DNA of 64,000 bases from Vagococcus bubulae. Its GTDB lineage: Bacteria; Bacillota; Bacilli; Lactobacillales; Vagococcaceae. The position numbers were made by a program, and so were the translations under genes. Below the pieces are notes generated by a model that saw only the letters and a list, made by a program, of their open reading frames with translations, was not told where the DNA came from and searched no databases. Shown here in pieces: positions 7,876 to 15,968 of the stretch (positions within the stretch are counted from its first letter, which is position 1; each line of letters begins with the position of its first letter). The DNA is taken from assembly GCF_003950315.1 (NCBI RefSeq), contig NZ_NGJT01000009.1, forward strand, positions 1 through 64,000, written 5' to 3'.

Positions 7876-8787
7876 TTATAGTAACCCAATCACGTGACCT
7901 AAGATACCAACAACGAATAAACCGATGATGATAACAATTGGGCTCACTTTTTTCTTAAGTAACCACATACAGAAGAATGTTAATAATAATGGTGCTAAAC
8001 CTGGAATTAATTGATCCAAGTTATTTTGTAATGTTGTCACTTTAACATCACTTAACGCTCTACCTTGTGCGACTTCTTCAAAGGCTTGTCTAACACCTGC
8101 CATACCACTTGGTAGATTTGCCCAGTCAACAAAAGCTCCTTTATCAAGAGGTACTTTGGAAACAACTGGTTTAAAGTCTATTGATACCCAACGTTCTACC
8201 AATGCTGCTAAAACAAACATCCCTAAAATAGAAGCGCCTTTTGTAACATCTTGTAATAAACCACCTGATAAATCATCTGTAATTTTTGATCCAGCACGGT
8301 AACCAAATTCTTGTGTGTACCACATAAATCCCCAACGAATTAAGTTCCAAGCCACAAAGAAAATAATTGGACCAAGAATACTCCCACCTAATGCAAGAGA
8401 TGCTCCAAGAGCTCCAAGCATTGGACGTAATGTAAACCAGAAAACTGGGTCTCCAACACCAGCTAGAGGTCCCATCATCCCAACTTTAACCCCTTGAATT
8501 GCCACGTCATCAATTTCAGATCCATTAGCTCGTTCTTCTTCTAACGCCAATGTTACACCTAAAATAGGAGAAGCAATATATGGATGTGTGTTAAAGAATT
8601 CTAAGTGACGTTTTAATGCGTCTGATTGTTCTTCTTTTGTTTTGTATAATTTTTTGATTGCTGGAATCATTGAGAATGCCCAACCACCATTTTGCATACG
8701 TTCATAGTTCCAAGAACCTTGGATAAATGTTGAACGCCAAGCAACAGTCAAGCGATCTTTTTTTGATAGTTCTATCTTTTCTGCCAT
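7876..8787 (-). CDS. PTS mannose-family transporter, EIID component
   Basis: This 303-residue EIID membrane subunit forms, with EIIC, the sugar channel of mannose-type PTS. It starts with the cytoplasmic KKDRLTVAWRSTFIQGSWNYERMQNGGW block typical of IID. The GPLAGVGDPVFWFTLRP motif follows, and the C-terminus has hydrophobic helices. Length is normal. It is the last structural gene of the IIB-IIAB-IIC-IID operon, 18 bp after IIC. In related lactic acid bacteria this membrane complex is also the receptor for class IIa bacteriocins; whether that holds here is inference. Confidence 0.95.
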   Translation of the reverse strand: MAEKIELSKKDRLTVAWRSTFIQGSWNYERMQNGGWAFSMIPAIKKLYKTKEEQSDALKRHLEFFNTHPYIASPILGVTLALEEERANGSEIDDVAIQGVKVGMMGPLAGVGDPVFWFTLRPMLGALGASLALGGSILGPIIFFVAWNLIRWGFMWYTQEFGYRAGSKITDDLSGGLLQDVTKGASILGMFVLAALVERWVSIDFKPVVSKVPLDKGAFVDWANLPSGMAGVRQAFEEVAQGRALSDVKVTTLQNNLDQLIPGLAPLLLTFFCMWLLKKKVSPIVIIIGLFVVGILGHVIGLL

Positions 8788-8805
8788 TTTTTCTTTCCTC
8801 CTAAA

Positions 8806-9624
8806 TTAGTAATCGTTTAAAATATCGCCTAATGGGTCACCTGTGTTACTTCCTCCACCTGAAGATGAAGAACCACCCATTTTAGATAAGTTAATGTAAA
8901 TTAAGGCAAATGCGACACCTAATGCCCCTAAGCCCATTAATGTAATATCAGAAACTGCCGCAATGACAAATCCCATTGCAAAGAATGGCCATACTTCTTT
9001 TGTTGCCATCATGTTAATAACCATGGCATAACCTACCGCTACAACCATTCCCCCACCAATTGCCATACCTTCAGTTAACCAAGCTGGCATTGATTCTAAA
9101 AAGTGTTGCACTGTTTCAGCTGGAATAAATAAAAGTGCTGCAGCTGGAATGGCAATACGAATCCCTTGCATACATACAGCCATAATGTGTAAACGTTCAA
9201 TTTTACCCATATTTCCTTCTTCAGCTGCTTTATCCATCATATGAACGATTGGTACAGCTAATGTACGAACAATCATTGTTAAGAATAATCCTGCAACTGC
9301 TAATGGAATAGCGACTGCGATTGATGATGATACCGCATCTTTAACAGAAATTGATTGAGCTCCTAATGCTTTAACTAAAATAATTGCAGATGCTACTGAA
9401 GCAAGTGCCGCATCTGGTGCTACTGCTGCTCCAATATTTGCCCAACCTAGAGCGATCATTTGAAGTGATCCTCCTAAAAGAATCCCTGCTTCCAAGTGAC
9501 CTGTAACTAATCCAATTAATGTACATGCAATCAATGGTTGATGAAATTGAAACTCATCTAAAATACCTTCCATACCTGCGAAAAAGGCAACAATAATAAC
9601 TAAAATGACTGATATAACAGACAT
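8806..9624 (-). CDS. PTS mannose-family transporter, EIIC component
   Basis: This 272-residue polytopic membrane protein has many hydrophobic segments and the IIC motifs AFFAGMEGILDEFQFHQPL and GGSLQMIALGWANIGAAVAPDAALA near the N-terminus. It forms the sugar-translocating channel with EIID. The C-terminus has a Gly/Ser-rich stretch (GGSSSSGGGSNTGD) that is a flexible cytoplasmic tail. It sits between IIAB (23 bp upstream) and IID (18 bp downstream) with a good GGAGGGATATC site. Confidence 0.95.
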   Translation of the reverse strand: MSVISVILVIIVAFFAGMEGILDEFQFHQPLIACTLIGLVTGHLEAGILLGGSLQMIALGWANIGAAVAPDAALASVASAIILVKALGAQSISVKDAVSSSIAVAIPLAVAGLFLTMIVRTLAVPIVHMMDKAAEEGNMGKIERLHIMAVCMQGIRIAIPAAALLFIPAETVQHFLESMPAWLTEGMAIGGGMVVAVGYAMVINMMATKEVWPFFAMGFVIAAVSDITLMGLGALGVAFALIYINLSKMGGSSSSGGGSNTGDPLGDILNDY

Positions 9625-9647
9625 GATATCCCTCCTATAATAATGTT

Positions 9648-10637
9648 TTATTTTCCTAAATCAGTTTTTGCTTTTTTAACCAACTCATCCATGTTAGCTC
9701 GTGAATCATTTGGTACTTTACGTACATCAAATTTAACACCATCAGCTTTTAATTGTTCGAAGGCTTTAACGTCTTCTTGTCCCATAGAAAGAACTTTATT
9801 CACCACAACTTTTCCCACAGAGTGAGCAAGTGAACCAACGTTTACTTCATCAATCTTCACACCGCCATCAATCACGCGAACAACATCTTCCGGATTTTCA
9901 AACAATAGTAACGCACGTGTTCCACCAAAACGAGGATCTTTTGCAATTTCTATCATTTTTTTAACCGGAATAACATTTGCTTTTACTCCTGGTGGTGCTG
10001 CTTGTTCGATTAATTTTTTACGCAAATCGTCTTTCGCTACTGAATCAGATACCACAATGATGCGTGTTGGATTAGTCGCCTTAGTCCAAGCAGTTGCCAC
10101 CTGACCATGTAATAAACGTGAATCAATACGTGCCAACACAAATTTAATTTTTCCATCACCAATAACTGTTCCTGGTGGGATTGACCCCATGTGAGCTTCT
10201 GGTTGTGCTTCTTCCTCTTTTTTCTCATCTTGTGGTTCAAGCGCTTCTGGGCGAACTTTAATCCCATCTTTTCCTGTTGTCACAATTTGAGACGCGATTT
10301 TATGAGCGCTCGTTTCTGATAATCTCATCGCATATGCTTCAATTAACATTGGTAAGTTTAATCCACTAACAATTGCCCAATTATCCTTATGTTCTTCAAA
10401 TAATGTATTTGCTTGATTAAATGGTGTACCTCCCCATAAATCAACTAAGAAAAGGACTTCCTCTTGCTGATCAAATGTGTCAATCGCTTCAATAATTTTT
10501 CTTTTAACATCATCTGGACCTTCACTAGGCATCAATGTAACGGCTTTAACATTTTCTTGTTCACCAAAAATCATTGAACCAGATTGCAAGATTCCTTTAG
10601 CAAACTCACCATGACTTGCTAAAATAATTCCAACCAT
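9648..10637 (-). CDS. manL: PTS mannose-family EIIAB fusion protein
   Basis: This 329-residue cytoplasmic phosphotransferase has an EIIA domain (about 1-135) and an EIIB domain (about 165-329) joined by a Glu-rich linker (EPQDEKKEEEAQPEAH). The phosphorylatable His of IIA is in ILASHGEFAKG (His10). That of IIB is in DSRLLHGQVATAW. It passes phosphate from HPr to the incoming hexose through IIC/IID. It follows a separate IIB gene by 17 bp, so the operon encodes two IIB domains. Confidence 0.95.
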   Translation of the reverse strand: MVGIILASHGEFAKGILQSGSMIFGEQENVKAVTLMPSEGPDDVKRKIIEAIDTFDQQEEVLFLVDLWGGTPFNQANTLFEEHKDNWAIVSGLNLPMLIEAYAMRLSETSAHKIASQIVTTGKDGIKVRPEALEPQDEKKEEEAQPEAHMGSIPPGTVIGDGKIKFVLARIDSRLLHGQVATAWTKATNPTRIIVVSDSVAKDDLRKKLIEQAAPPGVKANVIPVKKMIEIAKDPRFGGTRALLLFENPEDVVRVIDGGVKIDEVNVGSLAHSVGKVVVNKVLSMGQEDVKAFEQLKADGVKFDVRKVPNDSRANMDELVKKAKTDLGK

Positions 10638-10654
10638 ATTTGTGACCTCCTATT

Positions 10655-11170
10655 TTATATCGTTTTCTTTTTGTCAGTTTTTAAGTGATTCTTTTTTAAT
10701 AAATGAATCAAATCAACAGGACTATCCGAAACAACTTTTCTTATATCAATAGCTATTCCTTGATTACTTAAAAAAACAAAGGCTTCCTCATCTTTGTCAT
10801 CTATTGCCACAGCGTTTGTTATCATGTGTTTACCTGTTTGATAACTCATTCCACCAACATTGAGTGTGTCAATTTTCACACCAGCTTCTACCACTTTTTT
10901 AACGTCTGAAGGATTCGTAAATAATAGCATTGCTTTAATAGAGTCGTTAAATCGTGGGTCATGATAGACTTCTATCATTTTTTTTACGGGAATTACATTG
11001 ACAACAATATTGGGTGGTGCTGCTTGAATGAGCAGTGTTTTTCTAAGAGCATCCTGTGCTACATCATCACTAACAACAAGAATACGATTTATTTTTGAAT
11101 GTTTTGTCCAGACTGTAGCAACCTGTCCATGAATCAATCTGTCATCAATACGAACCAATCGAATATCCAT
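10655..11170 (-). CDS. PTS mannose-family EIIB component, stand-alone
   Basis: This 171-residue free EIIB protein has its phosphorylation site His in DDRLIHGQVATVWTKH. It is homologous along its length to the IIB half of the next gene. The frame is open to 11212, but the extra 14 codons overlap the expected transcription start of the sigma-54 promoter and precede a strong AAAGGAGG, so the ATG at 11170 was chosen. It is the first gene of the PTS operon. The second IIB may broaden substrate use or serve as a regulatory phosphate sink for ManR; both roles are speculation. Confidence 0.92.
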   Translation of the reverse strand: MDIRLVRIDDRLIHGQVATVWTKHSKINRILVVSDDVAQDALRKTLLIQAAPPNIVVNVIPVKKMIEVYHDPRFNDSIKAMLLFTNPSDVKKVVEAGVKIDTLNVGGMSYQTGKHMITNAVAIDDKDEEAFVFLSNQGIAIDIRKVVSDSPVDLIHLLKKNHLKTDKKKTI

Positions 11171-11215
11171 ATGATGCCTCCTTTTCTTCATTTTAAACAT
11201 TCTATGAATCATTTA

Positions 11216-11232
11216 AGCAAGATGCATGCCAA
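11216..11232 (-). promoter_or_regulatory. Sigma-54 (-24/-12) promoter of the mannose PTS operon
   Basis: The minus-strand sequence TTGGCATGCATCTTGCT matches the RpoN consensus TTGGCACNNNNNTTGCT, with the GG and GC dinucleotides 10 bp apart. It lies 46 bp upstream of the IIB start, and a LevR/ManR-type sigma-54 activator is encoded next door. A short dyad AACA-c-TGTT (11241-11249) upstream of -24 is a possible activator site. Confidence 0.92.
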
Positions 11233-11270
11233 TTTTTAAAAACACTGTTAAATCAATTAATAAAACAAAA

Positions 11271-11298
11271 AAAGATACACTTTTCAAAGTGTATCTTT
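11271..11298 (-). terminator. Terminator after levR/manR
   Basis: A 13-bp perfect stem (11271-11283 with 11286-11298) has a 2-base formal loop that in practice would be 4-6 bases. On the minus strand it is followed by TTTTTTTGTTTT. It ends the regulator transcript just upstream of the PTS promoter. Confidence 0.85.
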
Positions 11299-11310
11299 AG
11301 TGTATCTATA

Positions 11311-14124
11311 CTATAAACTCAATTGATTTTCTATAATATTTACAATATAGACTAACTCATCGCTTGGAATGTCTAATTGAAATAACTGTTCTAATAAATT
11401 TAAACTATTGTTTAATGACTCTAAGTAAACTGTTTGTTTTAATGCATTTAATTCCGATTGAGTAGCTGATAGTGTATCATCTCTTAATATTCGTTCAACC
11501 ATCCCAGATAAATGCATGGTTAAAGAAATATAAAAAGAATAATCTTTTCTACTTGATAAAATATCCATATCAATCTTTTGACAAATCTGCCATAATGGCT
11601 CAATTAATTTTGTTGCATTAATAAATGTGTAGTAGTCATTAATATAATCTACACAGGTTTTTTTAGCTGTTTCTTCATTTAAAGTAAAATTTGTATTGGG
11701 AGCAGGTATATTTGATACAATATTTCCGATAAAAGATGGACCCTCTTTAGAAAACAACTGATCCATTGTGATAAATGGAACAGATAAATTAGGGTTTTTT
11801 ATTCCTGTACTGGCTAATAAATGATATTTTTCCTGTATTAATGGCAATTTAACATCTAAATCCATAATCGACATCGTCAACACTTCAATATCTTCTTCCA
11901 TATATAAAGTGAGATAATCATTAATTAATTCCTTCATTCGCTGAGCTGTTCCTTGTCCTGAAGCACAAATGGCTAGTATCGCTTTTGGCTTATCTGTTGT
12001 ATCACTCTCATCAGACAAATCTTTTGCGTGATACCCATGAAAATGACTCAATGATTGATATAAATCTGACAAATCTCCCTCCAGTAAACTCGCTTTTCGG
12101 CCTGCTTCTAACACCAATGCTGTTGTCACCATATCAATAATTTTAACATTAATAGCAGTTTTTTCTTTTATATCCTCTGTAAAAGTTGTTAGCGATCCCA
12201 TATCAACTAATAATAATACACCACTTCCTTCATCCACTTCGCTTACTTCATGAATCACTTTATCCAATGCTTCAGTCGGGGTCATATCAAGGGGCATATC
12301 TACGGCACGAATGTTGTTTACTTTTAATAGTTGACTCACAACTTCTACCATACTCGATGCCGTACTTCTTCCGTGTGCTGCCACAACAATCCCAATTCTT
12401 CCGTCTTTCACTGATTCATTTAAAGAAATTAGCAAAACAGTTAAGTAATTGATTTCAGACTGTGGCAAAATAACTTGATGTTCCTCTTCAATAATTTGTT
12501 TAAACACTTTTGCCACACGATGTTCATTCGGGTAGGTTTCAATCATTTTTATGATATTCTCGTCATTCCCAGTTTCTATTTGAATGCCCTCTTTATAACG
12601 ATTTAAAAAAGAGCTAATGTGAAGGCCGATTGCATATAAAAAGTTTTGTTCAAATTTATATCCTGCATGCTCCACAGCATACTGATACAACATACGTGTT
12701 GTTTTAATGACTTTACTATCAATAATTTCTCCTAATTTATTTTCTGAATCAAAATTAAAGCCATGATTACGGTAAAATGATTTCAAGTGAACGTTAATAT
12801 CTGTTGTAATAAAATGATTGATGGCTTCTTGGTTAAACCCATCTTCTTTTAATAATGCCGCTTTATCACCAATAATTTCATATAAGTTATAAGGTAACTC
12901 ATAACTATCTCCTTCATACGTATCAAATGATTCATTAGGTGAAATCGTCATTTTTGATTCTAATAATTGTGTCAACTCAGCCATTGTATGTCGATCACTG
13001 GCTAAGTGTACGAGCCCTTCTTTTATTCCATCATTTAACTCATCCATCGTAATCGTAACATCCTGTTGGTCCATATGTTTTAAAAAAGACTGTGCCGTAA
13101 CAAGTTGAACATTCGATTTCAATTGCCCCACATTTCCATATGACACACTTCCGATTAATGCTTTTATTACATCTTCCGTTAAAATAATGCGTCGATTAAT
13201 ACGTTGTGCTTCAATAATCATCATATTTTTTACTAATTCAACTTTTTCTTTTGCACTTCTTTCCTTAAAGGTTGGCAGTTTAATAGTAATAGGAATTCGC
13301 CTGACAAATGTATTCAATAGAGCTGAGTTAGGATCCTCTGTTGTGGCACAGATGATACGGACATTCGCTTCTCTTGTCTTAGTCGACTCACCTAATTTGG
13401 AATATTTTCCATTATCCATAAAATAAAAAATCATCTCTTGCCCCTCAGGTGGTAAACGGTGAATCTCGTCTAAAAATAAATACCCATCATTTGCTAGACT
13501 CATCAAACCATCTTTTTCTTCGTCTGCTCCTGTAAAAGCACCTTTTATGTGACCGAATAAATGACTCATTAGTAATTCTGGATTACTCGCATAGTCAGCA
13601 CAATTAAACACCACTAATTCTTTGTTCTCATCTAATACCTGTTGTTGTTTAGCATATTGAAACATCGTGTGAGCAAAGTAGGTTTTTCCTGATCCTGTTG
13701 GTCCTGTAATTAAACAATTCAGTCCATTGGGTGGGTATAAAATAGCTGCTTTTGCTTGCATAATGGCATTTTTCATACTGCCGTTAATACCAATAATTCG
13801 CTTAAAAATATCTTCTGAAAAAACTGGACGAGTAGTTGTCTGTTTAGTCACCAGCGTTTCTTCTTGATAACTTGGAACATATTTTGATAAAGGTTCATGT
13901 TGAAAAATCGATTTGACAACATATCTGACTGGTCTACCATCTAATTTTTCCACAATACCTTCTCTTACTAATGTATTTAGATCTTTACTAGCATTACTAC
14001 GCTGAATTTTTAAAAAATCAGCAACTTCTTTTGTTGTGACACCAGACTCACCTGTCAAATCAGTGGGAGAAAGTTCTTTTGTTTGATCCACAACATAATT
14101 ATACACTTGGTCAATCCGTTTCAT
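11311..14124 (-). CDS. manR: LevR/ManR-type sigma-54-dependent activator with PRDs
   Basis: This 937-residue regulator has an N-terminal winged helix (about 20-70) and an AAA+ domain with Walker A GPTGSGKT (141-148) and the sigma-54 contact loop GAFTGA (195-200). Then come a first PRD (about 430-540), an EIIA-Man-like domain with VVAAHGRS, an EIIB-like segment with AICASGQGTAQRM, and a C-terminal PRD with MHLSGMVERIL. This is the LevR/ManR domain order. It activates RpoN-dependent transcription of the adjacent mannose PTS and is controlled by phosphorylation of its PRD/EII-like domains by HPr and EIIB. The start has a GGAGGTAAC site. A 15-bp inverted repeat lies just upstream. Confidence 0.95.
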   Translation of the reverse strand: MKRIDQVYNYVVDQTKELSPTDLTGESGVTTKEVADFLKIQRSNASKDLNTLVREGIVEKLDGRPVRYVVKSIFQHEPLSKYVPSYQEETLVTKQTTTRPVFSEDIFKRIIGINGSMKNAIMQAKAAILYPPNGLNCLITGPTGSGKTYFAHTMFQYAKQQQVLDENKELVVFNCADYASNPELLMSHLFGHIKGAFTGADEEKDGLMSLANDGYLFLDEIHRLPPEGQEMIFYFMDNGKYSKLGESTKTREANVRIICATTEDPNSALLNTFVRRIPITIKLPTFKERSAKEKVELVKNMMIIEAQRINRRIILTEDVIKALIGSVSYGNVGQLKSNVQLVTAQSFLKHMDQQDVTITMDELNDGIKEGLVHLASDRHTMAELTQLLESKMTISPNESFDTYEGDSYELPYNLYEIIGDKAALLKEDGFNQEAINHFITTDINVHLKSFYRNHGFNFDSENKLGEIIDSKVIKTTRMLYQYAVEHAGYKFEQNFLYAIGLHISSFLNRYKEGIQIETGNDENIIKMIETYPNEHRVAKVFKQIIEEEHQVILPQSEINYLTVLLISLNESVKDGRIGIVVAAHGRSTASSMVEVVSQLLKVNNIRAVDMPLDMTPTEALDKVIHEVSEVDEGSGVLLLVDMGSLTTFTEDIKEKTAINVKIIDMVTTALVLEAGRKASLLEGDLSDLYQSLSHFHGYHAKDLSDESDTTDKPKAILAICASGQGTAQRMKELINDYLTLYMEEDIEVLTMSIMDLDVKLPLIQEKYHLLASTGIKNPNLSVPFITMDQLFSKEGPSFIGNIVSNIPAPNTNFTLNEETAKKTCVDYINDYYTFINATKLIEPLWQICQKIDMDILSSRKDYSFYISLTMHLSGMVERILRDDTLSATQSELNALKQTVYLESLNNSLNLLEQLFQLDIPSDELVYIVNIIENQLSL

Positions 14125-14136
14125 TTGTTACCTCCT

Positions 14137-14180
14137 ATAAACGATACACTAACCATATTGTATACTAGTGTATCGTTTAT
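14137..14180. repeat. 15-bp perfect inverted repeat upstream of manR
   Basis: ATAAACGATACACTA (14137-14151) and its exact complement (14166-14180) flank a 14-base spacer, 12 bp before the manR start and next to its ribosome site. A related half-site, TGTGTATCAT, occurs at about 14199-14208. It could be an operator or an RNA hairpin sequestering the leader. Confidence 0.75.
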
Positions 14181-14247
14181 AAAAAACTAAAATATCTTTT
14201 GTGTATCATTTGTTATACAAAACAATCATTTTACGAACTACCTAGAT

Positions 14248-14277
14248 AAAAAAAGAGCCTCGTTTATCGAGACTCTT
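14248..14277 (-). terminator. Terminator after the fumarate reductase gene
   Basis: On the minus strand a 10-bp stem, AAGAGTCTCG with CGAGGCTCTT (one G-U pair), has a 5-base loop and is followed by seven T residues. Confidence 0.9.
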
Positions 14278-14287
14278 AAAGAACTAA

Positions 14288-15802
14288 TTATTTAACAAAT
14301 TTTGCTGATTGTTCTCCAGCTTGGCGACCAAATACAATGATATCACCAACTGAATTTCCACCAATACGATTACTTCCATGTAGCCCACCTGTTACTTCTC
14401 CGGCAGCATACAATCCAGTAATTGGTTGATTGTCTTTATTTAACACTTCTGTTTTATCATTAATTTTCACACCACCCATTGTATAATGGATACCTGGTGC
14501 GATTTTAATAGCGTAGAAAGGTCCTTTGTTTAAAGGATTATCCATACCTGTTTCACGAGAAAATTCTGAATCAGATTTAGCTTCTACTGCTTTGTTCCAA
14601 TCAGCCACAGTTGTATCAAGTGTTTTACCATCCATATCAATTTCTTTAGCTAATGCCTCAATTGAATCAGCAGATTTTACAAATCCTTGTTTTTCATAGA
14701 AATTAATTGCTTTAACTCTTTCTTTCACTCCAGCATCAAAAATTAAGTAAGCTGATTTTTCAGGTAACGCAGTAATAGCAGCCGATACGTTATCACGTGT
14801 GCCCATCTCGTTTGTGAATCGTTTGCCTTCTTGGCTAACTAAAATACCACCTTCACCACGAACAGCTTCACCAATCAGTACTCCTTTGTCTTGTTGAACA
14901 GTTGGGTGAATTTGGATTTGATCCATATCAACCGTTTGTCCGCCAAGTTTTTCAATCATACGAATACCATCACCAGTACTACCTTCTTGGTTTGTTGTGA
15001 CATACCCTTTAAGTTCAGGTTTTTCTTTTTCTAGCATTTCTGGATTAGCTCCATATCCACCTGTTGTCACAACAACGGCTTTACCATGCACTTCTTTTTC
15101 TTTGCCTTCAACTGTTACTTTAACGCCATCAACTTTTGAATCATTTTCTAAAATCTCCGTTACATCAGCGTTAACAAAAATTGGAATTTCTTTTTCATGA
15201 ATATTATTTAATAATCCATGAACTAAGTATTCACCAACTGCTGAGCCATCCTCAGGTCTATGAGTTCTTTTTTCACTCATCCCACCAGTGATAGTCAAGT
15301 TGTTTAATTTAATTCCCATTGAGTCTAACCAATCAATGGCACTTGCTGAATGATCAACATAGTAACGTAATAATTCTTTATCGTTTGTCCCATGTCCACC
15401 TTTAAGTGTTTCTTCATAGAATTTATCATTTGAATCTGTAATACCAGCTTCTTTTTGATATTTTGTTTCTGAAGCATTCATCCCACTTGAAGCTTTCATT
15501 GTGTTCCCACCAGCTACTGGCATTTTTTCTAAAATAACTGGATTTTTACCATCTTCTTTAGCTTGTAAAGCCGCTGACATCCCTGCTCCACCAGCACCAA
15601 CAATAATGATATCGTACTCATCTTTTAACTCTTTCGGGTCAGTATATTTTTGTTCTGACGCACCAGAAGTTACATCTGATGTACTTGCTTTTGTTGATGA
15701 ACTTTGAGATGTTTTCTCTGCAGTTTTTTGTCCCCCACAACCAGATAACATCATTAAAGTTGCAAAACTAATAGTTAATGACTTGAATAGTTTATTCTTC
15801 AT
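14288..15802 (-). CDS. Extracellular lipoprotein fumarate reductase-like flavoprotein with FMN-attachment motif
   Basis: This 504-residue flavocytochrome-c/fumarate-reductase family protein has a lipoprotein signal peptide (lipobox LSGC, Cys22) and a Ser/Thr-rich linker, so it is anchored outside the cell. The FAD dinucleotide motif IIIVGAGGAGMSAA is at about 65-78. Active-site blocks HRPEDGSAVGEY, KRFTNEMGTRDN and GIHYTMGGV and the C-terminal GLYAAGEVTGGLHGSNRIGG are intact. The linker contains DVTSGAS (43-49), which fits the ApbE flavinylation consensus Dxx(S/T)GA(S/T). There is no separate FMN-binding domain. Listeria FrdA is a known flavinylated extracellular fumarate reductase fed by extracellular electron transfer, and a similar role is inferred here. 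Confidence 0.88.
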   Translation of the reverse strand: MKNKLFKSLTISFATLMMLSGCGGQKTAEKTSQSSSTKASTSDVTSGASEQKYTDPKELKDEYDIIIVGAGGAGMSAALQAKEDGKNPVILEKMPVAGGNTMKASSGMNASETKYQKEAGITDSNDKFYEETLKGGHGTNDKELLRYYVDHSASAIDWLDSMGIKLNNLTITGGMSEKRTHRPEDGSAVGEYLVHGLLNNIHEKEIPIFVNADVTEILENDSKVDGVKVTVEGKEKEVHGKAVVVTTGGYGANPEMLEKEKPELKGYVTTNQEGSTGDGIRMIEKLGGQTVDMDQIQIHPTVQQDKGVLIGEAVRGEGGILVSQEGKRFTNEMGTRDNVSAAITALPEKSAYLIFDAGVKERVKAINFYEKQGFVKSADSIEALAKEIDMDGKTLDTTVADWNKAVEAKSDSEFSRETGMDNPLNKGPFYAIKIAPGIHYTMGGVKINDKTEVLNKDNQPITGLYAAGEVTGGLHGSNRIGGNSVGDIIVFGRQAGEQSAKFVK

Positions 15803-15968
15803 AAATCTAATCCCCTTTTTCTTTGTTAAATTACTAACATACTTAGAAAATAATACCCTAAATTTGCTATTTTAACAATAAAAAATTTAACAAAAATTTC
15901 ACAACTTATTATTTTTTAATGAAACTAAGTCTTTTTTCATCTGTTATTTAAAAAATTAACCTCTTTTT

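Noticed and set aside
15501-15707. Plus-strand frame opposite the fumarate reductase gene
   Set aside because: It is a shadow frame on the complement of the signal/FAD-binding region, with no independent support.
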